A DNA stretch of 64,000 nt from Grimontia kaedaensis (GTDB lineage: Bacteria > Pseudomonadota > Gammaproteobacteria > Enterobacterales > Vibrionaceae), in NCBI RefSeq assembly GCF_023746615.1, contig NZ_CP082276.1, positions 1,240,001 to 1,304,000 of the forward strand. Direction: 5' to 3'. Shown in pieces: positions 8,143 through 16,658 of this stretch. Numbering within the stretch: position 1 is the first letter of the stretch; the number at the start of each line of letters is the position of its first letter. The notes under the pieces were generated by a model that did not search any database, was not told the origin of the DNA, and worked only from the letters and a program-made list of their open reading frames with translations. A program made the position numbers and the translations under genes.

Positions 8143-8214
8143 ATGACAAATACGAATGAATTAAACCGCTGGTGTACCCAGGACTACAAAATCGCTTTCT
8201 TCTTCCCTGCATAA
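8143..8214 (+). CDS. tnaC: TnaC tryptophanase leader peptide
   Basis: 23-codon frame: the tail reads NRWCTQDYKIAFFFPA. It keeps the spacing of residues essential for tryptophan-dependent ribosome stalling in E. coli TnaC: Trp, then Asp at +4, Ile at +7 and Pro at +12 (E. coli W12, D16, I19, P24). The AFFFP ending resembles Proteus vulgaris TnaC. In known systems, free tryptophan in the ribosome exit tunnel blocks release at the stop codon and prevents Rho-dependent termination before tnaA. The 264-base gap to tnaA fits a leader with a Rho-loading region. It is too short for ordinary gene callers. Confidence 0.88.
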   Translation: MTNTNELNRWCTQDYKIAFFFPA

Positions 8215-8412
8215 GCACTCCCCTTGCGCAGAGCCTGCGCACATTTATTGAAAATCCGTATCAGTAATCCAATTCACTTAATTGTGTTTTCGTGTTGTTA
8301 CGTACGCTATTTCGATAATTAAAATCCAGTAAATAAATTTAAAATCAGATTAATTTCCTGATGGAATCCTAGTGCCTAAATAAAATGAAAAATTGGCAAG
8401 TTTTCCGTTAGG
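8215..8412 (+). promoter_or_regulatory. tna leader spacer, presumed Rho-dependent attenuation region
   Basis: Between the tnaC stop and the palindrome before tnaA there is no coding frame. In E. coli the equivalent spacer holds boxA, rut and RNA polymerase pause sites. Here a C-rich stretch (CACTCCCCTTGCG) directly follows the tnaC stop, which is where the rut/boxA region would lie. Assignment rests on position and knowledge of tna operons. Confidence 0.5.
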
Positions 8413-8459
8413 TATACCCAAACAACCTGAATCCGGCATCTTCAGGTAGTTTGGGTATA
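8413..8459. repeat. Intergenic palindromic repeat, copy B
   Basis: TATACCCAAAC and GTTTGGGTATA are perfect complements, with a second inner pair CCTGAA/TTCAGG and a short loop. It forms a strong hairpin whose 3' foot is only a few bases before the tnaA ribosome site. A degenerate copy lies at 7991-8034. Confidence 0.85.
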
Positions 8460-8478
8460 TGAATAAAAGGTGAAAAGT

Positions 8479-9945
8479 ATGGAAAACTTCAAACATCTCC
8501 CAGAACCATTCCGTATTCGTGTGATCGAGCCTGTAAAGCGTACTACCCGTGCATACCGTGAAGAAGCCATTTTAAAAGCGGGTATGAATCCTTTCCTATT
8601 GGACAGCGAAGACGTATTTATCGACCTGCTGACAGACAGTGGTACAGGCGCGATTACCCAGGAGATGCAGGCTGCCATGCTGCGCGGTGATGAAGCCTAC
8701 AGCGGCAGCCGTAGCTATTACGCGCTGTCGAATGCGGTGAAAGACATTTTCGGTTATGACCTGACCATTCCAACCCACCAAGGACGTGGCGCTGAGCAGA
8801 TTTACATCCCTGTCTTGATCAAAAAGCGCGAGCAGGAGAAAGGTTTGGATCGCAGCAAAATGGTAGCACTATCAAACTATTTCTTCGACACCACACAAGG
8901 TCATACGCAGGTAAATTGTTGTGTGGCAAAGAACGTCTACACCAAAGATGCGTTTGATACCTCTGTCACCGCTGATTTTAAAGGCAACTTTGATCTGCAA
9001 AAACTGGAAGCGGCGATCCTCGACGCTGGCGCAGCCAACGTGCCATACATTGTGAGCACCATTACTTGTAACTCCGCGGGCGGTCAGCCCGTGTCTATCG
9101 CCAACTTGAAGTCAGTGTATGAGATTGCAAAGCGCTATGACATTCCAGTCATCATGGACTCTGCACGCTTTGCTGAAAACGCCTATTTCGTGCAGCAGCG
9201 TGAACCAGGATTCAAAGACTGGACGATCGCCGAAATCACTCGTGAAGCCTACAAATATGCTGATGGTTTGGCGATGTCAGCGAAGAAAGATGCCATGGTA
9301 CAAATGGGTGGACTACTGTGTTTCAAAGACGACTCCTTCATGGACGTATATCAGGAATGTCGCACCCTTTGTGTCGTGCAGGAAGGCTTCCCGACCTATG
9401 GCGGTTTGGAAGGTGGTGCGATGGAGCGCTTGGCCGTGGGCCTTTATGACGGTATGCGTCAAGAATGGCTGGAATACCGCATCAAGCAGGTTCAATATCT
9501 CGTTGATGGCTTGGAAGCGATTGGCATTGTTTGCCAGCAGGCTGGCGGTCACGCAGCGTTTGTAGATGCTGGCAAACTGCTACCACACATCCCTTCTGAC
9601 CAATTCCCGGCACATGCGTTGGCATGTGAGCTATACAGAGTTGCAGGTATCCGGGCAGTGGAAATCGGTTCACTGCTTCTGGGTCGAGACCCTGCCACTG
9701 GCAAACAACACCCATGTCCGGCTGAGTTGCTTCGTTTAACCATTCCGCGTGCCACTTATACCCAATCACACATGGACTTCATCATTGAAGCGTTCGGTGA
9801 AGTGAAAAAAAATGCGCACAATGTGAAAGGACTCGACTTTACATACGAGCCTTCCGTCCTCCGTCACTTTACGGCAAGACTCAAAGAATTGGAGCCAGCG
9901 GAAGTAAAAAAGCACAACGCTGCTGAGCTGGAAACCACATTGTAG
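8479..9945 (+). CDS. tnaA: Tryptophanase
   Basis: 488 residues; E. coli TnaA has 471, the excess being mainly a charged C-terminal tail. It is a PLP-dependent beta-eliminating lyase converting L-tryptophan to indole, pyruvate and ammonia in the cytoplasm. Diagnostic segments are YSGSRSYYALSNAV, IPTHQGRGAEQIYIPVL, MDSARFAENAYF and MSAKKDAMVQMGGLLCF, which contains the PLP-binding lysine. ATG 8479 was chosen because AAAGG ends at 8470; an in-frame GTG at 8470 would overlap that site. Upstream is the TnaC leader; the usual tryptophan permease gene tnaB is not downstream. Confidence 0.97.
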   Translation: MENFKHLPEPFRIRVIEPVKRTTRAYREEAILKAGMNPFLLDSEDVFIDLLTDSGTGAITQEMQAAMLRGDEAYSGSRSYYALSNAVKDIFGYDLTIPTHQGRGAEQIYIPVLIKKREQEKGLDRSKMVALSNYFFDTTQGHTQVNCCVAKNVYTKDAFDTSVTADFKGNFDLQKLEAAILDAGAANVPYIVSTITCNSAGGQPVSIANLKSVYEIAKRYDIPVIMDSARFAENAYFVQQREPGFKDWTIAEITREAYKYADGLAMSAKKDAMVQMGGLLCFKDDSFMDVYQECRTLCVVQEGFPTYGGLEGGAMERLAVGLYDGMRQEWLEYRIKQVQYLVDGLEAIGIVCQQAGGHAAFVDAGKLLPHIPSDQFPAHALACELYRVAGIRAVEIGSLLLGRDPATGKQHPCPAELLRLTIPRATYTQSHMDFIIEAFGEVKKNAHNVKGLDFTYEPSVLRHFTARLKELEPAEVKKHNAAELETTL

Positions 9946-9962
9946 AAACCTTTTAGAGCGCA

Positions 9963-10058
9963 ATGAGATATGCAGGCGCCTTCATTATCTAGGGTGTCCT
10001 GACCGCACTTTTCTATTTCTTTGCGATGTCAGGCAAACAGCCTTCGTTCATCGGTTAA
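9963..10058 (+). pseudogene. Tiny membrane-segment frame interrupted by TAG, possible gene remnant
   Basis: A frame starting ATG at 9963 encodes MRYAGAFII, then TAG, then GVLTALFYFFAMSGKQPSFIG and TAA. The second part looks like the end of a membrane helix with a soluble tail. It lies where tnaB would be expected, so it may be the last piece of a deleted transporter or a dead small membrane protein. The reading is tentative because such short frames arise by chance. Confidence 0.3.
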
Positions 10059-10074
10059 GCTACAAAAAAGTAAC

Positions 10075-10103
10075 CAAGGCCGATTATTCGGCCTTGTTTT
10101 TTT
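10075..10103. terminator. Terminator between tnaA and the sensor kinase gene
   Basis: CAAGGCCGA-TTAT-TCGGCCTTG followed by seven Ts. It overlaps the last codons of the convergent kinase gene. On the minus strand the stem is followed by a weaker T-rich tract, so it may act both ways. Confidence 0.88.
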
Positions 10104-11721
10104 CTGGTGAAGATGTGTTTCCATCTTTCGCCGTCACAGCACTGAAAGATGGCAAAGGCATTTGTGGAGCAGGTTTATCCCTTGTGGAAAGATGTATGTC
10201 ACCATCTGGCGCGCTCTCTTCAGTTTTCCCACTTTCTGCTTTGACTTTGGGATAACCAGAGTCGATTGGCGGCATGTCATCCTCAAAGTTCATCGTCATC
10301 GGCACTGCTCTAATCTGCGCAGTTGACTGTGCGGCGACAGAAGACAGTTCAAAGCATACTCGGTACCTGAGCTCTTGTTTAGATTCGGACGAAGCTACCT
10401 TCAGTTGACTCTGATGCAAACTCAGAATCGCGTCTACAATTTTGCTCCCCATACCAAGAGAACCGGCATCACTGGATTCATCAATGGCGTTATCAATGCA
10501 GAAATTGACGTTACCCGCTTTCGCTTTGTTGGCATCCATAAGGATCGATGAGCGAGCCGGGCTGTGGCGAATCGCGTTCTCCATTAAGTTATCGAAAACC
10601 CGGTTTATCAGCACCTCGTCAGCAATCACGATCAAAGGCTGAGGCACCGTAATCACCAGATCCACTTGTTTCTTTTTAAGCTGAAGCTCAAACCGGTGGC
10701 GAACATCTTCAAATAACTCGCGTACATCTATTTCCCGGTAGGAAAGCACAATCTTCGCAGATGGTGACCTTGCAGCTTCAAGTTGGCTTTTGAGATGGGT
10801 TTGAAGACGCTGGGCGTTGTGATAAGCCGTGTCGATCATTCCACGTCCTTCGTCGTGTTGAATTCGCCACGTCTCAAGATAACCAAGAATATTTGCCAGC
10901 GGTGTTTTCAGGTCATGACTCAGTTGTACTAAATACTCCCGTCTTTGCGCTTCTTGAACCCGAAGTTGGATAAACTGTTGCTGGATCATCGCCATCATCC
11001 GCCGGTATTGGGTCGCAAGTTCCTGAAGCTCAGGCGAGTGCACGTTCAATGGTGGAGAAACTCGAAACTCGGATTTTGCTGACTGCTCAATCTGCCTCAC
11101 CATCAATTGGCCTGGTGTGATAATACGGCGATAAACCATTCGATAAACCACCAGAGCGAACAACAAAATCGCCACCAGCGCCGCCGCAACAACAGGTGCG
11201 TATTGCAACAGACTCTCCATATCTGCAAATGCGTTATAGCCCTGACTACCGATTAGCACATATAGATATCCCGCGACCTGCCCGTCTGCATCGATTTGCG
11301 CTGCTGAAAAAACTTTCTCTCCGCTTTGAGATAGCGGATCTTGGCCAAGAACAGGAAAAGGCTCCCCCCTAAGAAACTGCTTGATAGGCTCCACGTCTAC
11401 CTGCAAACGAAGAACATCTTCTTTTGGGGGACCGGAAGTAGTGATATTGCCTTGTGGGTCCAGAAAGTAGATCTCAAAATCTGGCCCAAGCAACATCAGG
11501 GTATGAAAGATGGAAGACAGGGCTTCTGGGCTGTAGTCATCTCCTACCATAAGGGGATTATCATCCCGCATGTGCATCGCAAGATCTTTGTGAAGTGCCT
11601 GACGCGACCGCAATTCATTTTGCTGCCATACGGATACACTGAGCGCTGTTAAAAGCGCAGCGCTGCACAAAAACCAAATTAAGGTAAATAACAGCAGACG
11701 GTTTTTAAACGCCAATATCAA
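10084..11721 (-). CDS. Sensor histidine kinase
   Basis: 545 residues. A transmembrane helix (~8-30) and a second (~175-195) bracket a periplasmic sensor domain. A HAMP-like linker leads to the dimerisation helix with LSHDLKTPL (~residue 270), which holds the phospho-accepting histidine, and an ATPase domain with the N box NLMENAIRHS. The G box is unusual (GSLGMGSKIV rather than GLGLGLSIV). A ~80-residue proline- and charge-rich tail follows the ATPase domain. It follows the response regulator gene after a short gap, so the two form a pair. The signal is unknown. Confidence 0.9.
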   Translation of the reverse strand: MILAFKNRLLLFTLIWFLCSAALLTALSVSVWQQNELRSRQALHKDLAMHMRDDNPLMVGDDYSPEALSSIFHTLMLLGPDFEIYFLDPQGNITTSGPPKEDVLRLQVDVEPIKQFLRGEPFPVLGQDPLSQSGEKVFSAAQIDADGQVAGYLYVLIGSQGYNAFADMESLLQYAPVVAAALVAILLFALVVYRMVYRRIITPGQLMVRQIEQSAKSEFRVSPPLNVHSPELQELATQYRRMMAMIQQQFIQLRVQEAQRREYLVQLSHDLKTPLANILGYLETWRIQHDEGRGMIDTAYHNAQRLQTHLKSQLEAARSPSAKIVLSYREIDVRELFEDVRHRFELQLKKKQVDLVITVPQPLIVIADEVLINRVFDNLMENAIRHSPARSSILMDANKAKAGNVNFCIDNAIDESSDAGSLGMGSKIVDAILSLHQSQLKVASSESKQELRYRVCFELSSVAAQSTAQIRAVPMTMNFEDDMPPIDSGYPKVKAESGKTEESAPDGDIHLSTRDKPAPQMPLPSFSAVTAKDGNTSSPEKNKAE

Positions 11722-11739
11722 CCTCCTAACCTTTCAGGA

Positions 11740-12516
11740 TTAGAGACAAGCACGCCGAAGCATTGCAGGATCGGATGCTTCGCGGAATTTATAACCCACT
11801 CCCCACACCGTATGAATGTACTTAGGTGCTGTGGGGTTGCTCTCTAACTTGCTACGCAGACGATTAATAGCGCAGCACACCGTATGACGGTAGCCATCAT
11901 AGTCGGTATTCCAAACCCGGCTCAGCAACTCATCTTTACTGAACACGCGATCAGGGCGTTTAGCCAAACAACACAGTAAGGAGAATTCCGTGGGTGTCAG
12001 GTCGATTTCACGACCCTCTAATTTGACGCTGTGGGTTTCAGGACAGATTTCGAGGTGCTGGAAAAGCAGCGCTGTAGAATGTTCACTGCTCATTTCACAG
12101 CTGCCAGACTTCAATTCTTTTACCGCACCGGCCTGCCAATGACTGTGAAGGGAAACACGGCGCATCAGAGCACGAACTCTGGCCTGAAATTCAATGACAC
12201 TGAATGGTTTGGCAAGGTAATCATCTGCTCCAGCCTCAAAACCTTCCACCATGTCAGACTCAGAATCCAATGCCGTCAGCATGAGGACAGGGATACCATT
12301 TTCCTGTTGGCGAAGAAACTCACAGAAGGTTTTTCCATCACCGTCATCTAGACCTCGATCCAAAACAACAGCGGCGATGTTTTCATTTGCCAACGCACGA
12401 TATCCGTCCTCCAAAGAGGTGCCTTTAATCACATCAAAGCCCATCACCTTGAGATGCAGGGCAATGAGGCCTGCGATATCAGTATCATCTTCCAGAACCA
12501 AAACAGATTGTTGCAT
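11740..12516 (-). CDS. OmpR/PhoB-family response regulator
   Basis: 258 residues. The receiver domain (1-120) has the acidic pair at EDD, the phospho-acceptor aspartate in VVLDRGLDDGDG, and the switch/lysine region LTALDSES...GADDYLAKPF. The C-terminal winged helix (~160-250) has IDLTPTEFSLLCCLAKRP and the VWGVGYKF ending typical of the family. An extra ~30-residue linker separates the domains. It is the first gene of a two-gene operon with the kinase at 10084-11721. Target genes are unknown. Confidence 0.93.
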   Translation of the reverse strand: MQQSVLVLEDDTDIAGLIALHLKVMGFDVIKGTSLEDGYRALANENIAAVVLDRGLDDGDGKTFCEFLRQQENGIPVLMLTALDSESDMVEGFEAGADDYLAKPFSVIEFQARVRALMRRVSLHSHWQAGAVKELKSGSCEMSSEHSTALLFQHLEICPETHSVKLEGREIDLTPTEFSLLCCLAKRPDRVFSKDELLSRVWNTDYDGYRHTVCCAINRLRSKLESNPTAPKYIHTVWGVGYKFREASDPAMLRRACL

Positions 12517-12532
12517 AGGGAGCTCCCATTCT

Positions 12533-12800
12533 TAGGGTCTGTTGACCTTTGGTGGTGAAGTTTTGTTCTAGCCATAAGCGTTTTAGGCGCGGCGAGGTGT
12601 TTGCAGCCTAGTCATTCTAAGCAAAGACACCTCAACAAAGCATAAAGCGCTTAGGGCTGAACCCTTCGGGCAGCGCTTGTGGGGAATTTCTGCTGCGTTA
12701 TCAGCTTCTCATGTAGGCCAGCTACACATCGAAGCCTCTGCCTTGCATAAAATCCCCACAAACTGCTGCAAAAATCATCACCAAAGGTCAACAGACCCTA
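12533..12800. mobile_element. MITE-like palindromic repeat, full-length copy
   Basis: About 268 bases with terminal inverted repeats of the form GGGTCTGTTGACCTTTGGTG at the left and its complement at the right, flanked by TA on both sides. There is no open reading frame of note. Internal sequence is shared, in inverted orientation, with the copy at 33590-33756. It carries two GCATAAA repeats that mark the ends of the segment missing from the other copy. It lies between the response regulator gene and the OpuAC-type gene promoter region. Confidence 0.85.
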
Positions 12801-13203
12801 GGCAATCATCACTCCCAATGAACCCAGATTAGGCAGATAAATTTCACGATATTCGTTGAAAAACGGATAACACTCGCACATTTCTTTAATCTGAACACTG
12901 ATTCTTACATTTCATACATCAGACTCTCTTGGTTCTGACATTTACATATTCAAATCATCAAGTTATCACGTTTCCAAACCCACTTTATCACCCGAAATAT
13001 CCTCAGAACGCGAACGAATTGACACCAAATAAGTAACAGCACTAAAGAATTTTTGATACAAACTTGTTATGATTAGCTTCATTGCATTCATATTTTTCAG
13101 TTATTTAAACCAAGAAGGATAAGTAACGCAGTGCAATATCACTCAGATAAATGATTAGAGCTATATTCATTTATCATGTCATTTAAAATGAGAGGGAACT
13201 TCC
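12801..13203 (+). promoter_or_regulatory. Upstream region of the glycine betaine transporter operon
   Basis: About 400 A+T-rich bases without a gene. A TTGACA at 13019-13024 is a possible -35 element, but no matching -10 is convincing at the right spacing. The AGAGGGAAC ribosome site precedes the ATG at 13204. The length suggests extended (perhaps osmotic) control, which is inference. Confidence 0.4.
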
Positions 13204-14196
13204 ATGAAAAAACTTTTAGCCTCGTCTTGCCTGCTGCTTTCAGCTATGCCGATGAGCAGCTTTGCGGCAGAGTGTGGCAAAGTCACCATCGCAGATATGA
13301 ACTGGAACTCCGCAAGCCTCATCGCTAATGTTGATCGCATCATTCTTGCTGAAGGCTATGACTGTGACGCAGAGCTGGTTCCTGGTGACACTATGCCAAC
13401 CGGCACTTCAATGATCGAAAAAGGCGAACCAGATATCGCACCTGAATTTTGGAGTAACTCTCTGAAAGCGGCGCTTGACCGAGGCGTTGAGGAAGGCCGA
13501 CTCCGTTTTGCGGGTGCCGTACTTTCTGACGGTGGTGAAGAAGGTTTTTGGGTACCTAAGTATCTAGTCGACAAGGACCCAAGTATTGCAACTATCGAGG
13601 GCGTTATCGCGAATCGCGAACTCTTCAAGCACCCGGAAGATCCTTCACTATCCGCTTTCTACGGTTGTCCAGCAGGCTGGAACTGCCAAATTTCTTCAGG
13701 CAACCTTTTCAATGCAATGGGCTTGGGTGACAACGGTTTTGAGCTGATCGATCCAGGTTCAGGCGCAGGTCTGTCAGGTTCTATCGCTAAAGCTTATGAG
13801 CGTGGCGAAGGCTGGTTTGGTTACTACTGGGCGCCAACCGCAGTTCTGGGTAAATACGAAATGGTGAAAGTGGACTTCGGTTCAGGCATTGACGAAGAGC
13901 ACTTTAAATCTTGTACGACCAATGCGGATTGTCTGGAGCCAAAAGTGACTATGTATCCACCTTCAGCGGTTGATACGGTGATAACTGAGAGCTTTGCAAA
14001 GAACTCACCAGAAGCAGTGAACTACCTTTCCAACCGTTCATTCACTAACGCACAGCTGAACAGCCTTCTTGCATGGATGGAGGACAACCAGGCTGACGGT
14101 GAAATCGCTGCCATGCACTTCCTGGAAAATCATGAAGACATCTGGGGCGCATGGGTAACACCTGAAGTGGCGAAGAAGATCAAAGCGTCACTGTAA
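13204..14196 (+). CDS. Glycine betaine/proline-type ABC transporter, periplasmic binding protein
   Basis: 330 residues with a cleavable signal peptide (MKKLLASSCLLLSAMPMSSFAA). The mature part is an OpuAC-type domain: NWNSASLIANVDRIILAEGY near the start, then EFWSNSLKAAL, the CPAGWNC segment, and GYYWAPTAVLGKYEMVKV. Aromatic residues in these segments usually form the cage for quaternary amines. Paired cysteines (CPAGWNC; SCTTNADC) suggest disulphides. It is followed by a terminator and then the permease and ATPase genes, so the binding protein is probably made in excess. Confidence 0.9.
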   Translation: MKKLLASSCLLLSAMPMSSFAAECGKVTIADMNWNSASLIANVDRIILAEGYDCDAELVPGDTMPTGTSMIEKGEPDIAPEFWSNSLKAALDRGVEEGRLRFAGAVLSDGGEEGFWVPKYLVDKDPSIATIEGVIANRELFKHPEDPSLSAFYGCPAGWNCQISSGNLFNAMGLGDNGFELIDPGSGAGLSGSIAKAYERGEGWFGYYWAPTAVLGKYEMVKVDFGSGIDEEHFKSCTTNADCLEPKVTMYPPSAVDTVITESFAKNSPEAVNYLSNRSFTNAQLNSLLAWMEDNQADGEIAAMHFLENHEDIWGAWVTPEVAKKIKASL

Positions 14197-14210
14197 TCGC
14201 TATAAATGCT

Positions 14211-14242
14211 TTGCGGGCTGGCTTTTCAGCCCGCAATTTTTT
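14211..14242 (+). terminator. Terminator/attenuator after the binding-protein gene
   Basis: TTGCGGGCTG-GCTTTT-CAGCCCGCAA followed by TTTTTT. It separates the binding-protein gene from the permease gene and would lower expression of the latter. Confidence 0.88.
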
Positions 14243-14363
14243 GCGACAACCAAATCTAAAAACGCGACGTATCGTTTGGCTCTCTACATACGTCAGCGCT
14301 TTCCCACCCAAGGTGGGTATATAGTTTCTAATATTCTAAAGACGCAGAGGACGCTGTACTGTT

Positions 14364-15263
14364 ATGGCAGACAATTCTTGGCTGACAGAATTTCCGGAGA
14401 TGTCACGCTCCGATCTTCTGACAATTCGTAAAACACTTGATGGCGCCTACCGTGAGTTTTCGCGAAACTACGGTGAAACCATCGAATCTTTCTTTGACCC
14501 GCTGCTCCAATTTCTCATCTGGTTTGAAAAGCTTCTTCTCGGCACCCCTTGGTGGCTGATGATCGCCATTCTCGCGGGTGTTTCTTACATGGCAAGCCGT
14601 TCCTGGAAGCTTTCTGTTGCTGTTATTTTTTCTTTCCTCGCTATCGGATATTTCGGTATGTGGGAAAACACCATGCGCACCATGAGCATCATCTTGGTGT
14701 GCACCATGCTCGCCATATTTCTCGGGATTCCTATCGGCATCGCAATGGCACGCTCAAACCGCGTGCAATCCATGGTCACGCCACTGCTTGATGTCATGCA
14801 AACCATGCCAGCCTTCGTTTATCTGATCCCTGTCGTGATGCTGCTGGGCATCGGTAAAATACCTGGTGTGATTGCCGTGGTTATATACGCTATCCCACCT
14901 GTAATCCGTTTGACCAACCTTGGTATCAGACTGGTGGACAAAGAAGTGCTTGAAGCCGCCACTGCATACGGTGCAAGCCCAATGCAACGACTGTTCGGTG
15001 TTCAGTTACCTCTCGCAATGCCAACCATCATGGCAGGTATCAACCAAACCATCATGATGGCACTGGCAATGGTGGTTATCGCCTCGATGATCGGCGTTAA
15101 AGGCCTCGGCCAGCCTGTTCTGAAGTCAATCACCAACCAATACTTCACATTGGGTCTGATTAACGGCCTCGCGATTGTCGCACTGGCAATCATCTTCGAC
15201 CGCGTATCTCAAAGCTACGCAAAACGTTCACAGCAGCACCTGAGCGGAGGCCACAATGAGTAA
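14364..15263 (+). CDS. Glycine betaine/proline-type ABC transporter permease (ProW-like)
   Basis: 299 residues with about six membrane helices. The start ATG 14364 follows AGAGGACGC. A ~45-residue cytoplasmic N-terminus precedes the first helix, as in ProW. The inner-membrane-complex signature for binding the ATPase is visible as EAATAYGASPMQRLFGVQLPLAMPTIMAG near residue 195. It overlaps the ATPase gene by eight bases, showing translational coupling. Confidence 0.9.
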   Translation: MADNSWLTEFPEMSRSDLLTIRKTLDGAYREFSRNYGETIESFFDPLLQFLIWFEKLLLGTPWWLMIAILAGVSYMASRSWKLSVAVIFSFLAIGYFGMWENTMRTMSIILVCTMLAIFLGIPIGIAMARSNRVQSMVTPLLDVMQTMPAFVYLIPVVMLLGIGKIPGVIAVVIYAIPPVIRLTNLGIRLVDKEVLEAATAYGASPMQRLFGVQLPLAMPTIMAGINQTIMMALAMVVIASMIGVKGLGQPVLKSITNQYFTLGLINGLAIVALAIIFDRVSQSYAKRSQQHLSGGHNE

Positions 15264-16512
15264 CAAAGAAAACAGCACACCGCTGATCCAGATAAAAGGC
15301 CTCTACAAGATTTTCGGTAATACCCCGAAAAAGGTGTTGCCAGACGTAAAAGCAGGTAAATCCAAAGACGACATTCTGGCCGCAACCGGACATACGGTGG
15401 GTCTTCAGGACATCAACCTTGATATCGCGCGCGGCGAAATCTTCGTGATTATGGGTCTTTCCGGTTCAGGTAAGTCCACCATGATCCGACACTTCAACCG
15501 TTTGATTGAGCCAACTGAAGGCCAGATCATCGTTGAAGGCGAAGATGTCATGAAACTTGATGATAAAGGCTTGCAGAATTTCCGTCGCCACAAAATGTCG
15601 ATGGTTTTCCAGCGCTTTGGCTTGATGCCTCATCGCACTGTTCTGCAAAACGTCGCTTACGGCTTGCAGGTGCAAGGTGTCGACAAATCCGAACGTGAAA
15701 AGAAAGCCAATGACTGGCTAGATACTGTTGGCCTCGGCGGATATGAAAAACAGTACCCGTCGCAATTGTCAGGTGGTCAGCAGCAACGTGTTGGTCTTGC
15801 GCGCGCTCTTTGTACTGATGCTGAAATCCTGCTGATGGATGAAGCTTTCTCAGCGCTCGATCCGCTCATTCGGAGCGAAATGCAGGATCAGCTGATTGGC
15901 CTGCAGGAGAAGTTGCACAAAACCATCATCTTCATCACCCATGATTTGGACGAAGCACTGCGTCTCGGTGACCGTATTGCCATTCTTCGTGATGGTAAGC
16001 TCGTTCAACAAGGCCGTCCGGTTGATATTCTGCTCAACCCTGCTGACGACTATGTCGAAGCATTCGTTAAAGACGTTAACCGCGCACGTGCACTCACGGT
16101 TGATACAGTGATGAAACCGCAAAGTCTTCGTATTAGCTCAGAAACTATCGGTGAAGCGCTGGCAGAAATGCGTAAAGCCAAAGCAGAACACGGCTATTAC
16201 GTGAATGATGAAGGTTATCAGGGTGCACTGAGCATGGAGAAACTGGAGTCGGTAGATTCAGCCCGCCACGGTGACGCCATTGATGAAGCCATTCTTGAGG
16301 AAGTTCCTGGCATCCAAAGTGATGCACTGATTGAAGCTGTCATCCCAGACACGCTTGAGCACGAATTGCCATTGCCTGTTCTGGATCAAGACGGTGAGCT
16401 TCAAGGTGAGCTTTCTCGCGCTAATCTGGTAGAAGTGCTGTCAGATCAGTCTTCTAACAGTGCGGAGGATGAAGAGCCAGAGGCAAAAAAGCCTGAGGCC
16501 GCATCCGCCTAA
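15256..16512 (+). CDS. Glycine betaine/proline-type ABC transporter ATPase with CBS-like tail (ProV-like)
   Basis: 418 residues. Walker A is GLSGSGKST (~residues 68-76), the signature is LSGGQQQRVGLARAL, Walker B is ILLMDEAFSALDPL, and the switch histidine follows in IFITHDLDEAL. After ~residue 280 comes a tandem CBS-like region (RALTVDTVMKPQSLRI onward), which in ProV/OpuAA senses ionic strength. An acidic/lysine-rich tail (EDEEPEAKKPEA) ends the protein. It energises import through the permease at 14364. Confidence 0.93.
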   Translation: MSNKENSTPLIQIKGLYKIFGNTPKKVLPDVKAGKSKDDILAATGHTVGLQDINLDIARGEIFVIMGLSGSGKSTMIRHFNRLIEPTEGQIIVEGEDVMKLDDKGLQNFRRHKMSMVFQRFGLMPHRTVLQNVAYGLQVQGVDKSEREKKANDWLDTVGLGGYEKQYPSQLSGGQQQRVGLARALCTDAEILLMDEAFSALDPLIRSEMQDQLIGLQEKLHKTIIFITHDLDEALRLGDRIAILRDGKLVQQGRPVDILLNPADDYVEAFVKDVNRARALTVDTVMKPQSLRISSETIGEALAEMRKAKAEHGYYVNDEGYQGALSMEKLESVDSARHGDAIDEAILEEVPGIQSDALIEAVIPDTLEHELPLPVLDQDGELQGELSRANLVEVLSDQSSNSAEDEEPEAKKPEAASA

Positions 16513-16531
16513 CTTATTCTCTTTCCCACCT

Positions 16532-16566
16532 AAAAAGCGCTTCAATTTGAAGCGCTTTTTTTTATT
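16532..16566 (+). terminator. Terminator of the glycine betaine transporter operon
   Basis: AAAAAGCGCTTCAA and TTTGAAGCGCTTTTT pair closely and end in a long T run. Confidence 0.92.
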
Positions 16567-16658
16567 CCAGCACGTGTCTACTATTCAACATATCAACCTC
16601 TGTCCCACGGCAGACTTCGCTATACTAGAGGAATATTTATCATTCCTGAGACGGTATC

